DNA of 64,000 nucleotides from Halotalea alkalilenta DSM 17697 (GCF_000621205.1 NZ_JHYY01000022.1:1-64000), one strand, 5' to 3'. Shown: positions 1 through 9,239, counted from the stretch's first letter. Made by a program: numbers and translations. Notes: generated by a model from the letters alone, not told the origin.

Positions 1-359
1 ACCACGGGCTTGGCGCAGAGCACGGCGTGGCCGAGACCGAGGGGCTCGGGCTGACGGACGCTGATGATGGTGACGTCGTCGGGGATGATGTTGCGCAGCT
101 CCTCGAGCAGCTCGGTCTTGCCCTTGGCCTCGAGCTGGGTCTCGAGCTCGAAGTGCTTGTCGAAGTGGTTTTCGATCGCGGCCTTGGCGGAGTGGGTGAC
201 CAGCACGATCTCCTTGATGCCGGCGGCGACGGCCTCCTCGACGACGTACTGGATCACCGGCTTGTCGACGATGGTGATCATCTCCTTGGGGATCGCCTTG
301 GAGGCGGGCAGGCAGCGGGTGCCGAAACCTGCAACGGGAAGCACGGCCTTGCGGATCAT
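1..359 (-). CDS. galU: UTP-glucose-1-phosphate uridylyltransferase GalU (N-terminal part, cut by window edge)
   Basis: Makes UDP-glucose from UTP and glucose-1-phosphate, a cytoplasmic precursor step for polysaccharides. Reading the minus strand from ATG at 359 gives a protein starting [20 protein letters not shown], the GalU nucleotide-binding signature, followed by [20 protein letters not shown] and a [11 protein letters not shown] segment. About 119 residues are visible and the frame is still open at position 1, so the C-terminal part lies outside the window. An AAGGAGGG ribosome site precedes the ATG. It lies 43 bases downstream of the YjbE-like gene on the same strand, so the two may be cotranscribed, and it sits beside an exopolysaccharide operon that needs its product. 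Family assignment is very secure. Confidence 0.96.
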   Translation of the reverse strand, partial: MIRKAVLPVAGFGTRCLPASKAIPKEMITIVDKPVIQYVVEEAVAAGIKEIVLVTHSAKAAIENHFDKHFELETQLEAKGKTELLEELRNIIPDDVTIISVRQPEPLGLGHAVLCAKPV

Positions 360-402
360 TTGAAGCCCTCCTTGGGCTGGGACGAGAGCGTCGTCGCGGC
401 GC

Positions 403-645
403 TCATTGAGTGCCGGTGGTACCGGTCGGCTGCGCGGTGCCGTTACCGCTGTCTCCGGAAGAGAGCAGCAGGATGCCTATCGCCGCCGCGGAGATCGCCA
501 CGGCGCCCGCTATCTCTCCAGTGGAGTAGCTCGGCGCCGCGCTCCCGGCGCCGTCGCCGGGAGTGATCGGCTCCTGCGCGATGGCGGTGACGCTGATCGC
601 GCAGAGTAAAGGCAGTGAAGAGAGCAATAGCGGCTTTCGTTTCAT
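403..645 (-). CDS. Small exported YjbE-like protein (exopolysaccharide-associated)
   Basis: An 80-residue exported protein with a signal peptide ([20 protein letters not shown], cleavage probably after AIA), an AGSAA motif, a central hydrophobic Ala/Gly/Ile stretch and a Thr/Gly-rich tail ending GTTGTQ. This architecture resembles, from memory, Escherichia coli YjbE, first gene of the yjbEFGH exopolysaccharide operon. The start at 645 is chosen over an in-frame ATG at 657 because GAGG lies six bases before it; the longer form would add MRFP. Neighbours are galU downstream and the exopolysaccharide operon divergently upstream. The molecular role of YjbE is not established. A second protein of similar design lies at 57136-57390. 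Confidence 0.75.
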   Translation of the reverse strand: MKRKPLLLSSLPLLCAISVTAIAQEPITPGDGAGSAAPSYSTGEIAGAVAISAAAIGILLLSSGDSGNGTAQPTGTTGTQ

Positions 646-1490
646 CGGGAACCTCATTCATCTATGGAACTGCGACGTTGGCCCGCGGTGTCCGACGAGT
701 GTGCTCGTCGTCGCCGTGTTCGCAAGGATGTTAGGGGCGCCAAATAATAAATGGCAACTTACCTCGGGCTGGGACGAATATCCTGGTTGGGTTGTTCGTG
801 ATTTTAATTTTTGATTGCCGATCAAGGCTTTCTCGATCGTCCGCGTTGACACGATTTGCAGACTGGGATCAAAACGTCGGAAAAATGCGTAGAAATGGGA
901 TATTACGCAGGGAGGCTGACATTTTTTGAATCTGGTGCCCCTTTTCAGGGAGTGTAGACTGACCTTAGTCGATACGTGGTGTCCGAAAACGGAATCTTAT
1001 CGATCCAAGATGAGCAACATCGGGGAATGCGCCGGTAGAGAAGGGGATGATATTGCGTTGTTATTTGACGATGACGGCGAAATAATTAAAAACCTTTAAA
1101 ATACAATGATCTGTGAATCCGCATGGTGGGCTTTCATGCGGTCTGGGATAAATCGAATAGTGTTTGGGATAACGGTCGTCGGGGCTTGTTGAAAAAGCCT
1201 TGCGAACCCTTTTCGTCAATGAAATATCAAATTCTTCATCAGGCTGACATGAGCACTGAGGGCGGTAGCGTGGTAGCGCCTGGAGAAAAGTCGACAACCT
1301 CGACGACACGTCACATGCCTATGTTTAAACATTTAAGTTTCGATGTTTCATACGCGGGTATGTGTTCTCGAATCCGTTTCTAAACCTGAGTGACACGCGG
1401 TGGTGGTCACTGCGGTGCAGGGCCGCAGGGCAATCGCCGGCAGTGGAAGTGTGACTCTAATAAATCAACTCGATGGGCCGAGGAACACGT
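646..1490. other. 845-bp AT-rich divergent regulatory region of the exopolysaccharide operon
   Basis: No credible gene: the short ORFs here lack ribosome sites and protein-like composition. The region is clearly more AT-rich than its surroundings, especially 820-1110. It separates the yjbE-like/galU unit from the wza-wzc operon, so it should hold divergent promoters. Visible elements are a 7-bp inverted repeat CCGCATG/CATGCGG (1119-1125 and 1135-1141), a direct repeat TGGGATAA at 1144-1151 and 1165-1172 (21 bases apart, two helical turns), and an ops element at 1261-1272. I could not settle on one sigma-70 promoter. Confidence 0.7.
1261..1272 (+). promoter_or_regulatory. ops element (RfaH recruitment site) in the exopolysaccharide operon leader
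   Basis: The twelve bases GGCGGTAGCGTG match the canonical ops/JUMPstart core at every position. In enterobacteria ops, exposed on the non-template strand of paused RNA polymerase, recruits the NusG paralogue RfaH, which suppresses Rho and pausing through long surface-polysaccharide operons. Here it lies on the coding strand 219 bases before the wza-like start codon, within the long leader of a roughly 12-kb exopolysaccharide operon, exactly the expected context. No rfaH gene is in the window, so the cognate factor is inferred. Confidence 0.82.
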
Positions 1491-2615
1491 ATGAAACGTC
1501 GATGCCGTCAGTGGCTACTATCCATTTGTTTCGTCCCGGCGATCGCGGGCTGCGCTTTCGCTCCAGGGGGCGCGATACCTTACGATACCGCGGGCGACGA
1601 CATCGACGAGCTGGTCGACATCGAGCCGATCACGCTCGGCCTGGTGCGCGCCCAGGCCGCCGAAAGCGCTCGGCAGGGCGAGCTCAACGATCGCTCGCTG
1701 ACCTCTTCGCGCTCGCTCGCGCCGGACTACAGCTATCGTATCGGGCCGGGCGACATCCTCTCGGTGATCGTCTATGACCATCCAGAGCTGACCAACCCGG
1801 CGGGCAGCGACCAGAGCCCGGAGCAGTCGGGCAATGTGGTCGAGCCGGACGGCACGCTCTACTACCCCTATATCGGTCGGATCAGGGTGGCGGGGCTCAC
1901 CGCTCTCGAGGTGCGCGACGAACTCGCTCGTCGGCTCTCCGACGGCTACATCGCCTCACCGCAGATCTCGGTCAGGGTCGCGGCGTTCAATTCCCAGAAG
2001 GCCTACGTCACGGGCTCGGTGGACAGGCCCGGCGCGCAGATGATCACCAACGTGCCGCTCACCATCCTCGATGCGGTCGCGGCGGCCGGTGGCCTCAGCG
2101 ACGCCGCCGACTGGCACAACGTGGTGCTGACCCATCGCGGGCAGGATATCCGTCTCTCGGTATTCGACATGCTGCAACGCGGCGACTTCGCCCAGAACCG
2201 CCTGCTCGAAGATGGCGACGTGCTCCACGTCCCCGAAGTCGGCAACCAGAAGGTCTACGTCCTCGGCGAGGTGATCCAGCCGCGGGCGATCTCGATGGGC
2301 AACACCCGCTACTCATTGACCGACGCGCTCTCCCAGAGCGGTGGGATCAACGAGGGCAGCGCCAACGCCACCGGGATCTTCGTGATTCGCCGGGCTCCCG
2401 AGGGCAGCCAGAAGATGGCCACGGTCTATCAGCTCGACGCACGCAACAGCGCCGCGCTGATGCTCGGTACTGAATTCATGCTCAAGCCCACCGACATCGT
2501 CTACGTCACTACTACTGCGCTCGGCCGCTGGAACCGCACCATCAGCCTGCTGCTGCCTTCAGTGGGGTCGATCTACGACATCTCCCGAACCACTCAGAAC
2601 GTACGCGACCTCTGA
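1491..2615 (+). CDS. wza: Wza-type outer-membrane polysaccharide export lipoprotein
   Basis: Forms the outer-membrane channel of a Wzx/Wzy-dependent exopolysaccharide exporter. The 374-residue protein (E. coli Wza is about the same size) has a lipoprotein signal with lipobox AIAGC (Cys21), a polysaccharide-export domain at about 80-165 (YRIGPGDILSVIVYDHPEL, PDGTLYYPYIGRI) and two SLBB-type repeats, about 168-245 (KAYVTGSVDRPGAQ) and 255-335 (KVYVLGEVIQPRAI), then a short C-terminal segment that may be the membrane-spanning helix. The start at 1491 is favoured by GAGG eight bases upstream; an upstream in-frame ATG at 1473 would spoil the signal peptide. First gene of the operon, 92 bases before the kinase gene. 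Confidence 0.93.
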   Translation: MKRRCRQWLLSICFVPAIAGCAFAPGGAIPYDTAGDDIDELVDIEPITLGLVRAQAAESARQGELNDRSLTSSRSLAPDYSYRIGPGDILSVIVYDHPELTNPAGSDQSPEQSGNVVEPDGTLYYPYIGRIRVAGLTALEVRDELARRLSDGYIASPQISVRVAAFNSQKAYVTGSVDRPGAQMITNVPLTILDAVAAAGGLSDAADWHNVVLTHRGQDIRLSVFDMLQRGDFAQNRLLEDGDVLHVPEVGNQKVYVLGEVIQPRAISMGNTRYSLTDALSQSGGINEGSANATGIFVIRRAPEGSQKMATVYQLDARNSAALMLGTEFMLKPTDIVYVTTTALGRWNRTISLLLPSVGSIYDISRTTQNVRDL

Positions 2616-2707
2616 TCGCCCCGCGTGACTGGCGGCGGGGTTCGCCCCGCCATGCATTCGACCAACCGCCTGCCCTTTTGGAGCGGGACCGCATAGGACG
2701 AGACCCC

Positions 2708-4912
2708 ATGACCGTCGAAATCCGCAATATACCGCCGAGCCAGACCGCGCCCACGAGCGAGGAGGAGATCGATCTCAACCGTATCGCTGGGCTCATCGTC
2801 GATCACAAATGGACCATCATCGGCGTCACCGCGCTGTTCGCCACGCTAGGTACGCTCTACGCGCTGCTGGCTACGCCTATCTACCAGTCCGATGCGCTGG
2901 TCCAGGTGGAGAAGGAGAGCCCGCTGACCACGCCGATGCTCAACGTCAACTCGCTGCTCGGTGACTCCTTGCCGCAGGCCGACGGAGAGCGGCGGATCAT
3001 GATGTCGCGCCACGTGCTCGGCCAGGCCGTGACGGACGAGCGTCTGGACGTGATGATCGAACCCAAGCTGGTGCCGCTGATCGGCGGCTTCCTGGTACGC
3101 AGCGAGTTCACCCGTCCGGAATTCGCCCGCGGCAGCAGCATGGTCTGGGCAGGGGAGGACGTTGGCATCGGCCATTTGGATGTCGACCCGGTCTATCAGG
3201 GCGAGCCTTTCACCCTGCGGGTGGTCGATGCGCAGAGCTATGCGCTGTCGTTCGAAGGCCGGGTGCTCGGCATCGGGGTGATCGATGAGCCCGCGTCGTT
3301 TCTCGACGGCAAGGTCAACCTGACCGTCGATCGGATCGAGGCGCCTACCGGCGCCGAGTTCGACATCACCCAGAGCTCCGTGCTGGTGGCGGTGGATGAC
3401 CTGCGCAAGCGCTTCTCGGTCGCCGCCGAAGGCCAGGAGACCGGTGTGATGTCGCTCTATCTGAACGACCCCGATCCCGAGCGCGCTCGCCGGGCGCTGA
3501 GCTCGATCGTCCAGCTCTACCTGGCACAGAACATCGAGCGTTCCAGCGCTCAGGCGGCGCAGAGTCTCGAGTTCCTGCAGCAGCAGATTCCCAAGATCCG
3601 CGATCAGCTCGACCAGGCAGAGAACGCGCTGAGCCAGTATCGCACCCAGCACGGCAGCATCGACCTGCCGCTCGAGAACCAATCGATCCTGCAGCGCCTG
3701 GTCAACGTCGACAGCCAGATCACCGATCTTGAGTTCAGCGAGGCGGACATCTCGACGCGCTTCCAGCGCAACCATCCGACCTACGCGGCGCTTTTGCAGA
3801 AGAAGAGCCAGCTGCAGCGCGAGCGGGACGCGCTCAATCGCCAGATCAACGGGTTGCCCGACACCCAGCAGCAGATGCTGCGGATGCAGCGTGACGTAGG
3901 GGTCAACCAGGAAGTCTACGTCCAGCTGATGAACCGCATGGAAGAGGCCAACATCGCCCGGGCCAGCACCGTCGGCAACGTAAGGATCATCGACGACGCC
4001 AGCGTCAAGCCGACGCCGATCGCGCCGAAGCGCGCGCTGATCGTGGTGATCTCGCTGCTGCTCGGCGCGATCATCGGCGTGGTCTGGGTGGTGCTGCGCG
4101 GGATCTTCAACCGCGGAGTGGAGAGCGCCGAGGAGATAGAAGGGCTCGACCTGCCCGTCTATACCACCGTACCGGCCTCCAGCGAGCAGGCCAAGCTCAC
4201 CCGCAAGGTCAGAAGCGGCAAGAAGGACAAGCTGGTCAGCGCCGATCTGCTGGCGCGGCGCTTCCCTGGTGACCAGTCGATCGAAGCGCTGCGCAACCTG
4301 CGCACCAGCCTGCACTTCGCGATGCTCGAGTCGCGGGACAAGGCGCTGATGATCACCGGACCCAGCCCCGACATCGGCAAGAGCTTCGTTTGCATGAACC
4401 TCGCCGCGGTGTGCGCCCAGGCCGGCCAGCGGGTGCTGCTGATCGACGCCGACATGCGCAAGGGCTATCTCCACCACACCTTCAAGCTTTCCGGGCGCCC
4501 GGGGCTTTCGGAGCTGCTTTCCAACACCGCGACCCAGGCGGAGGTGATCCACCCGACCGGTATCGAAGGGCTGGACCTGCTGCCGCGCGGCGGCCTGCCG
4601 CCCAACCCCTCCGAGCTTCTGATGCAGCCGAGCCTGCAGCTCCTGCTCGAGAGCGCCAAGGACAGCTATGACCTGGTGATCATCGACAGCCCGCCGGTTC
4701 TCGCGGTCACCGACGCCGGGATCATCGGCCATCAGGTCGGCACCACGCTCTTGGTCGCGCGGTTCCAGCGCAATACGCGCAAGGAGATCGACGTCGCCCG
4801 CAAGCGCTTGATCAACGCCGGGGTCTCGGTGAAAGGGGTGATCCTCAATGCCGTCGAGCGCAAGGCCACCACGGTCTACAGCTATGGCCACTACGAGTAT
4901 CGCTACGGCTAG
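2708..4912 (+). CDS. wzc: Wzc-type polysaccharide co-polymerase / bacterial tyrosine kinase
   Basis: Inner-membrane co-polymerase controlling chain length and export, with a cytoplasmic BY-kinase. The 734-residue protein has an N-terminal Wzz domain with a first membrane segment near residues 35-55, a large periplasmic coiled-coil region, a GNVR-type segment and a second membrane helix around 440-460, then the kinase: Walker A GPSPDIGKS from about 551, Walker A' LLIDADMR (Asp580, Asp582) and Walker B LVIIDSPP (Asp660). The tail carries a tyrosine cluster YSYGHYEYRYG (Tyr724, 726, 729, 731, 733), the autophosphorylation site in this family. The ATG at 2708 is preferred to a TTG at 2678. No Wzb phosphatase gene adjoins it. 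Confidence 0.94.
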   Translation: MTVEIRNIPPSQTAPTSEEEIDLNRIAGLIVDHKWTIIGVTALFATLGTLYALLATPIYQSDALVQVEKESPLTTPMLNVNSLLGDSLPQADGERRIMMSRHVLGQAVTDERLDVMIEPKLVPLIGGFLVRSEFTRPEFARGSSMVWAGEDVGIGHLDVDPVYQGEPFTLRVVDAQSYALSFEGRVLGIGVIDEPASFLDGKVNLTVDRIEAPTGAEFDITQSSVLVAVDDLRKRFSVAAEGQETGVMSLYLNDPDPERARRALSSIVQLYLAQNIERSSAQAAQSLEFLQQQIPKIRDQLDQAENALSQYRTQHGSIDLPLENQSILQRLVNVDSQITDLEFSEADISTRFQRNHPTYAALLQKKSQLQRERDALNRQINGLPDTQQQMLRMQRDVGVNQEVYVQLMNRMEEANIARASTVGNVRIIDDASVKPTPIAPKRALIVVISLLLGAIIGVVWVVLRGIFNRGVESAEEIEGLDLPVYTTVPASSEQAKLTRKVRSGKKDKLVSADLLARRFPGDQSIEALRNLRTSLHFAMLESRDKALMITGPSPDIGKSFVCMNLAAVCAQAGQRVLLIDADMRKGYLHHTFKLSGRPGLSELLSNTATQAEVIHPTGIEGLDLLPRGGLPPNPSELLMQPSLQLLLESAKDSYDLVIIDSPPVLAVTDAGIIGHQVGTTLLVARFQRNTRKEIDVARKRLINAGVSVKGVILNAVERKATTVYSYGHYEYRYG

Positions 4913-4975
4913 AGGCCCGAGCCGGTCGCCGGGCGAGCGCCCGGCGCATCACTCGCCTGGACTAGGAGAAGTTGG

Positions 4976-6034
4976 ATGGAGTCGGTCGAAATCTCAGTGA
5001 TCGTGCCGGTCTACAACGTCGAGGCCTATATCGAGGAGGCGATGGTATCGCTGCTCGATCAGCTGACCGCGGGGGTCGAAGTGATCGTGGTCGACGATGG
5101 TAGTCCCGATGGCTCGATCGGCCTGGTCCACAGGGTGCTCGAGAGATACCCGCAGTGGCGCGGCCAGGTACGCATCGTCACCCAGCGCAATGCCGGGGTG
5201 AGTGCCGCGCGCAATCGCGGGATCGCCCTCGCGAAGGGGCGCTATCTCGCCTTCCTCGATCCCGACGACCTGCTGTTGAAAGGCTACTTCGAGGCGCTCG
5301 GCGCGGTGCTGCGCGAACATCCCGAAGTCGAGGTGATCGGCTTCAATGCGATCTACTTCACCCACGCCGAGCGCGGCGAACCGCGCGGCATCAGGGCACT
5401 CGAGATCCATCGTGAACCACGCCACTACCGCGCCGGCGCCCTGGATGCCGAGGCCCGCATGGCGCAGGTGATCCACTCGGGGCAGTGGTACGTCTGGGCC
5501 AGCCTCTATCATCGTCGGCTGTTCGACGGGCGGGAGTTCGATCGCGAACTGTCGATGTTCGAAGATGCGATGCTGATCCCCGAGCTTTATCTGGCGGCCG
5601 GTGAGATCGTCTGCCTCGACCGCCCGCTGCTTGGCTACCGGATCAATCCCACCAGTGCGGTCAACAGCGTCGCCGAGCGCCAGCTTGGCGACATCCGCCG
5701 GGTGATCGCTCGCTACCGTGAGCTGGTTCGCGCGCACCGCGGTGAGCCGTATTCCCACTATGCGCTATCGGTGTTCTGCGGACTGGTGCGCGACTACCAC
5801 TTCACCCTCCAGCGCCGTTACCCGCTGCGCCGTGCGGTGGAGATGATGCGCGATGAGTTCGCTCTACTGGTCGAAGGCCGCCCGGACCTTGACCAGGCGC
5901 TGGCCGACCACCTTGCCGGACTCGAATTCAAGCGGCGCTCGCTGTTCCAGCATCCCTATCTCTACAACCTGAGCAAGCGCCTGGCGCTGCAGCTGCGCGC
6001 ACTGTCGCGCGGGCAGCGTCCGCGAGTCGCCTAG
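4976..6034 (+). CDS. Family 2 glycosyltransferase (exopolysaccharide assembly)
   Basis: Predicted cytoplasmic inverting glycosyltransferase adding a sugar to the lipid-linked repeat unit. The 352-residue protein begins with the GT-A signature ISVIVPVYNVEAYIEEAM, has VVDDGSPDGS (Asp40-Asp41) for nucleotide-sugar binding, NAGVSAARNRGI, and a metal-binding DPDD at about 95-98. The C-terminal 150 residues are Arg-rich and without a membrane segment. GGAGAAG lies five bases before the ATG. It is the first transferase after the kinase in the operon. Donor and acceptor sugars cannot be read from sequence; similarity to EpsE/WcaA-type enzymes is only at family level. Confidence 0.88.
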   Translation: MESVEISVIVPVYNVEAYIEEAMVSLLDQLTAGVEVIVVDDGSPDGSIGLVHRVLERYPQWRGQVRIVTQRNAGVSAARNRGIALAKGRYLAFLDPDDLLLKGYFEALGAVLREHPEVEVIGFNAIYFTHAERGEPRGIRALEIHREPRHYRAGALDAEARMAQVIHSGQWYVWASLYHRRLFDGREFDRELSMFEDAMLIPELYLAAGEIVCLDRPLLGYRINPTSAVNSVAERQLGDIRRVIARYRELVRAHRGEPYSHYALSVFCGLVRDYHFTLQRRYPLRRAVEMMRDEFALLVEGRPDLDQALADHLAGLEFKRRSLFQHPYLYNLSKRLALQLRALSRGQRPRVA

Positions 6035-6113
6035 GGCATGCCGACATGCCCGACGCCATGCCTTGCTCGACGTCCACCACCCAGGCCACGCGAATCGTGA
6101 GATCGAGGGGACA

Positions 6114-7208
6114 ATGCTCAATCCCATCATGTTCTACCTCTGTTACATCGCGCTCGGGTTCATCTCGTTTCTGAGCTGCGTGCTCCTCGGTGTGCTCCGC
6201 CAGCGCCGCTGGGGTGTGACGGTGTTCTACTGCCTGATCGTCGCGATGGTGCTGCTGGTGGGCATGCGCGGCCTGCAGGTCGGCACCGATACCTGGCAGT
6301 TCGCCAGCTGGGTCTCGGCATCGAACTCGATCACCGACGTGATCTTCTGGGTCGAGGTGGTCTACTTCGGCCTGGGCGTGCTCGGCTACAAGCTCGGTGG
6401 GATGCAGTTCTACCTGCTGCTCACCGCGGCGGTGACGATCGGCTGCCTGTTCGCCGGCCAGCGGCGCCTGCTGCTGCTGCACCGTGATGCGGTGGAGCAG
6501 TTCGGCCTCGGGCTGGTGCTGCCGTTGGCATTCTTCCTCACCATCTCGGCTTCGACCTTCATCTTCCTGGTCGCCAATCAGGTCCGTCAGGCGATGGCGG
6601 TGGGATTCTTGCTGCTGGCGATCAGCTTCTTGATCGAGCGGCGCATGGTCGCGGTCTGCTGCTGCCTGTTTCTGATGATGTTCTCCCACGTGGCCAGCAT
6701 CATGATGATTCCGGTGATCCTGCTGGTCAGGCCGCTGAAGACTTCGCAGCCGATGTTCGTGGTCTCGATGGTGATGTTGATTCTCGGATGCGCCCAGGTG
6801 TTCAGGCTGGTGGTGGAGTCGTCCGGGATCGATTACGTGGCCGAGCGTATCCGCGAGGGGATCTACACCGAGACCAAGCTCTCGATCTACTTCAAGACCG
6901 TGGTGCTCTATCTGTTCGCCACGCTGTTCACCTTCCTCAAGCTGCCGAACCGAAACCGCGTCTACGTCTACGTACTCAATATCTATCTGCTGGTGGTCGG
7001 CATCTCGGGCATGGCGATCGAGTTCGGCGAGGGCGCCAACCGGATCCAGCGCTTCGTCGTCCTGCTGCTGCCGGTACTGACCGTGATGGCGATGACGGCC
7101 GCGCGAAACAAGCAGCAGCTTTTCTACCTCATCTCGGCGACCAGCATTCTCTATTTCTTCTTCGTCATGGCCAACGGGTCGTTTCGAGCCACGCTGGGGC
7201 TCTATTAG
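6114..7208 (+). CDS. EpsG-family polytopic membrane protein, probable exopolysaccharide polymerase (Wzy role)
   Basis: A 364-residue integral membrane protein with about nine or ten hydrophobic helices. The GLQVGTDTWQFASWV segment after the second helix matches the EpsG-family hallmark (R-x2-x-G-T-D-x2-x-Y/F). Such proteins stand where Wzy polymerases do in exopolysaccharide operons, so a repeat-unit polymerase role in the inner membrane is inferred. The start at 6114 follows GAGGGGACA; an upstream TTG at 6063 is unlikely. Flanked by two GT2 genes; no other polymerase candidate is present in the operon, which supports the assignment. Confidence 0.82.
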   Translation: MLNPIMFYLCYIALGFISFLSCVLLGVLRQRRWGVTVFYCLIVAMVLLVGMRGLQVGTDTWQFASWVSASNSITDVIFWVEVVYFGLGVLGYKLGGMQFYLLLTAAVTIGCLFAGQRRLLLLHRDAVEQFGLGLVLPLAFFLTISASTFIFLVANQVRQAMAVGFLLLAISFLIERRMVAVCCCLFLMMFSHVASIMMIPVILLVRPLKTSQPMFVVSMVMLILGCAQVFRLVVESSGIDYVAERIREGIYTETKLSIYFKTVVLYLFATLFTFLKLPNRNRVYVYVLNIYLLVVGISGMAIEFGEGANRIQRFVVLLLPVLTVMAMTAARNKQQLFYLISATSILYFFFVMANGSFRATLGLY

Positions 7209-7265
7209 AGCGTGTCGACACGCGCTCGTCCGGCATTCCTTTTTCCCCATCAGCGAGAAGCGCGC

Positions 7266-8234
7266 ATGAAGATCAGCGTGATCATTCCTGTCTACAACGT
7301 GCGGGACTACCTCGATGCCTGCCTCGACTCGGTCGCCGGTGCGATCGATGCGATGCCGGTCGAATGGCGCGCGGCGGTCGAGGTCCTGCTGATCAACGAC
7401 GGCTCCACCGATGGCTCCGAACGGCTCGCGATGAGCCACTGCGAGCGCAGGGGCTGGCGCTACTCAAGTCAGCCCAATGCTGGCCTCTCGGCTGCGCGCA
7501 ACGCGGGGATAGAGCAAAGCGGTGGCGACTATCTGACCTTCATCGACTCCGATGACCTGATCGCGGTGGATTTCTTCTCCCACCACGTCGAGGTGCTCGA
7601 GACACTCGCTCCCGACTGCCTGACCATGGGGTCGTATCGCTTCGACGATGCGGGCGTGCGGGTCGCAGTCAACCCGTCGCCTTCACCACGGGTCACCGGC
7701 AGCGACTGGATGATGATGCTGCCGAAGACCACCTGGGCACGCTTTTACAAGCGCGAGCTGTTCGATGGAGTGCGCTTTCCGGTCGGCAAGCTGTTCGAGG
7801 ACATGGCGACCACGCCGCTGCTCAAGCAGGCGGTCTCCAGGCACGTCTACTCGCCGGGTGAGTACTACGGCTATCGGCGCCGGGTAGGGTCGATCACCAG
7901 GAGCACGTTGAACAAGCAGTTCGATGCGATCGAGGCGATCGCGCAGCTGCGCCCCGAGCTGCCCGTCGAGGACTTCGACCGACTGCTGGTCAGCGAGAGC
8001 TTCTCCGTGCTGATTCCCTTCGCCCGCGCGGTACCGCGGCGCGAGTGGGCGCTGTTCCGAGATCACTGGTCGGCGGCGTTGGCGCTGTTTCCCGCCACCG
8101 GCTGGCGCGCGATGGCGCAGCATCTGCGCCACTACGGCTTCCAGCGTGACCGCTCGCTGGTCTCCTTCGCGATCCTGAAGACTCTTTCGATCTTCCGCTC
8201 GAGTGCCAGCACCGCCCCACGCAAGGCCGAGTGA
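7266..8234 (+). CDS. Family 2 glycosyltransferase
   Basis: Second GT2 of the operon, 322 residues. It starts MKISVIIPVYNVRDYLDACL, has LLINDGSTDGSE for nucleotide binding, NAGLSAARNAGIEQSGGDYL and the metal site IDSDD at about 94-98. The later segment around KTTWARFYKRELFDGVRFP and FEDMATTPLL is typical of EpsJ/WcaA-like cytoplasmic transferases. The ATG at 7266 (preceded by GAGAAGCGCGC) is chosen over a TTG/ATG-type extension from 7212 because the glycosyltransferase fold begins immediately after it. Sugar specificity is unknown. Confidence 0.87.
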   Translation: MKISVIIPVYNVRDYLDACLDSVAGAIDAMPVEWRAAVEVLLINDGSTDGSERLAMSHCERRGWRYSSQPNAGLSAARNAGIEQSGGDYLTFIDSDDLIAVDFFSHHVEVLETLAPDCLTMGSYRFDDAGVRVAVNPSPSPRVTGSDWMMMLPKTTWARFYKRELFDGVRFPVGKLFEDMATTPLLKQAVSRHVYSPGEYYGYRRRVGSITRSTLNKQFDAIEAIAQLRPELPVEDFDRLLVSESFSVLIPFARAVPRREWALFRDHWSAALALFPATGWRAMAQHLRHYGFQRDRSLVSFAILKTLSIFRSSASTAPRKAE

Positions 8235-8354
8235 CCCAGGGCCGGGGCGTATGCACCCGAGCCACCATTTCTTTTCCCATACATCGCGTTTTCTCGCTCT
8301 TTAGGTGCGAGAGAGCGCTCCGTTGCCTCTGACTCGAACCTGGAGAGAACGACC

Positions 8355-9146
8355 ATGGACTTGAGCATCGTGATTCTGAGTTGGAACGAGTTGGGCGTGC
8401 TCGATCGCTGCCTTAGCTCTTTCTACGACCGTTTCGACTTCTCTACCGGTGAGATCATCCTGATCGACAATGGATCCACCGACGGCACCCTGGTGCACGT
8501 CAATCAGCGCTACCCCAAGGTCATCACTTATCGATTCGAGCACAACATGGGGGTCAGCGTCTCACGCAACAAGGCGGTGGAGCTCTCCAGTGGCCGGTTC
8601 ATCATGACGCTGGATAACGACACCATCATCGATGACTGTCACTTCGTCGAAGCGATCGACAACCATTACAAGCGCTATCCGGAAACCGGCGTGCTGGGTT
8701 TCAAGCTGCTCAACTCGGATGGCAGTTTCCAGCAGTCCTTCCGGCGCTTTCCTGGCTGGATCCAGCCTTTCGCCGCCCGAGTCGAAGTGCTGCAGAAGAT
8801 TCCGTTTTTCGCCAATGTCCAGAATCGCCACATGATGAGCGATCTGGACCCTGCAAGCCTCGAATTCCCGCTGGTGGTGGACTACATGCTCGGCGCCAAC
8901 CAGATCTACCGCCGCGCGCTGTTCGACAAGCTCGAAGGTTACGACTCGAAGATCTTCTATGGTCCCGAGGACTTCGACTTCTGCATGCGGGCTGGGCGTC
9001 TTGGGTTGGTCAACTACGTCAGCGATGCCTTGAGCATTACCCACGCTTATCAGCGAAAGACCAAGAAGAAATTCAGCCGGATGACCCTCAAGCACTTCTA
9101 TTACTACTACTACGTGATGATGAAAAATGGCGTGCGCCACGGCTGA
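8355..9146 (+). CDS. Family 2 glycosyltransferase, WbbL/rhamnosyltransferase-like
   Basis: A 263-residue GT2 of a different subfamily from the two preceding ones: MDLSIVILSWNELGVLDRCL, LIDNGSTDGT, NMGVSVSRNKAVELSSG, the metal motif TLDNDT, and a C-terminal YGPEDFDFCMRAG acid motif as seen in WbbL/WcaA-like and rhamnosyltransferase-type enzymes. GGAGAG precedes the ATG by eight bases. Base composition is slightly less GC-rich than its neighbours. It is the third and last transferase, so with the initiating phosphotransferase a repeat unit of about four sugars is inferred. Confidence 0.85.
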   Translation: MDLSIVILSWNELGVLDRCLSSFYDRFDFSTGEIILIDNGSTDGTLVHVNQRYPKVITYRFEHNMGVSVSRNKAVELSSGRFIMTLDNDTIIDDCHFVEAIDNHYKRYPETGVLGFKLLNSDGSFQQSFRRFPGWIQPFAARVEVLQKIPFFANVQNRHMMSDLDPASLEFPLVVDYMLGANQIYRRALFDKLEGYDSKIFYGPEDFDFCMRAGRLGLVNYVSDALSITHAYQRKTKKKFSRMTLKHFYYYYYVMMKNGVRHG

Positions 9147-9239
9147 ACATTAAAAAAATAAAAATCGAGGTGAGAAAAACAGGTATGCGGCGCTACATGC
9201 CGTCGACCATCGCGGATTCGTGCAAGGGCGGCCGTCACG

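Noticed and set aside
1065-1107. Possible sigma-70 promoter TTGACG...TACAAT
   Set aside because: Hexamers are individually good but the spacing (31 bases) is wrong, and no partner at 16-18 bases fits.
1061-1309. 82-codon minus-strand ORF in the exopolysaccharide leader
   Set aside because: No ribosome site, lies over the ops element and AT-rich control region, unconvincing composition.
2846-4891. A 681-codon antisense frame across wzc
   Set aside because: Low-complexity, Asp/His/Arg/Val-biased translation typical of the shadow of a GC-rich gene. The opposite strand has full kinase motifs.
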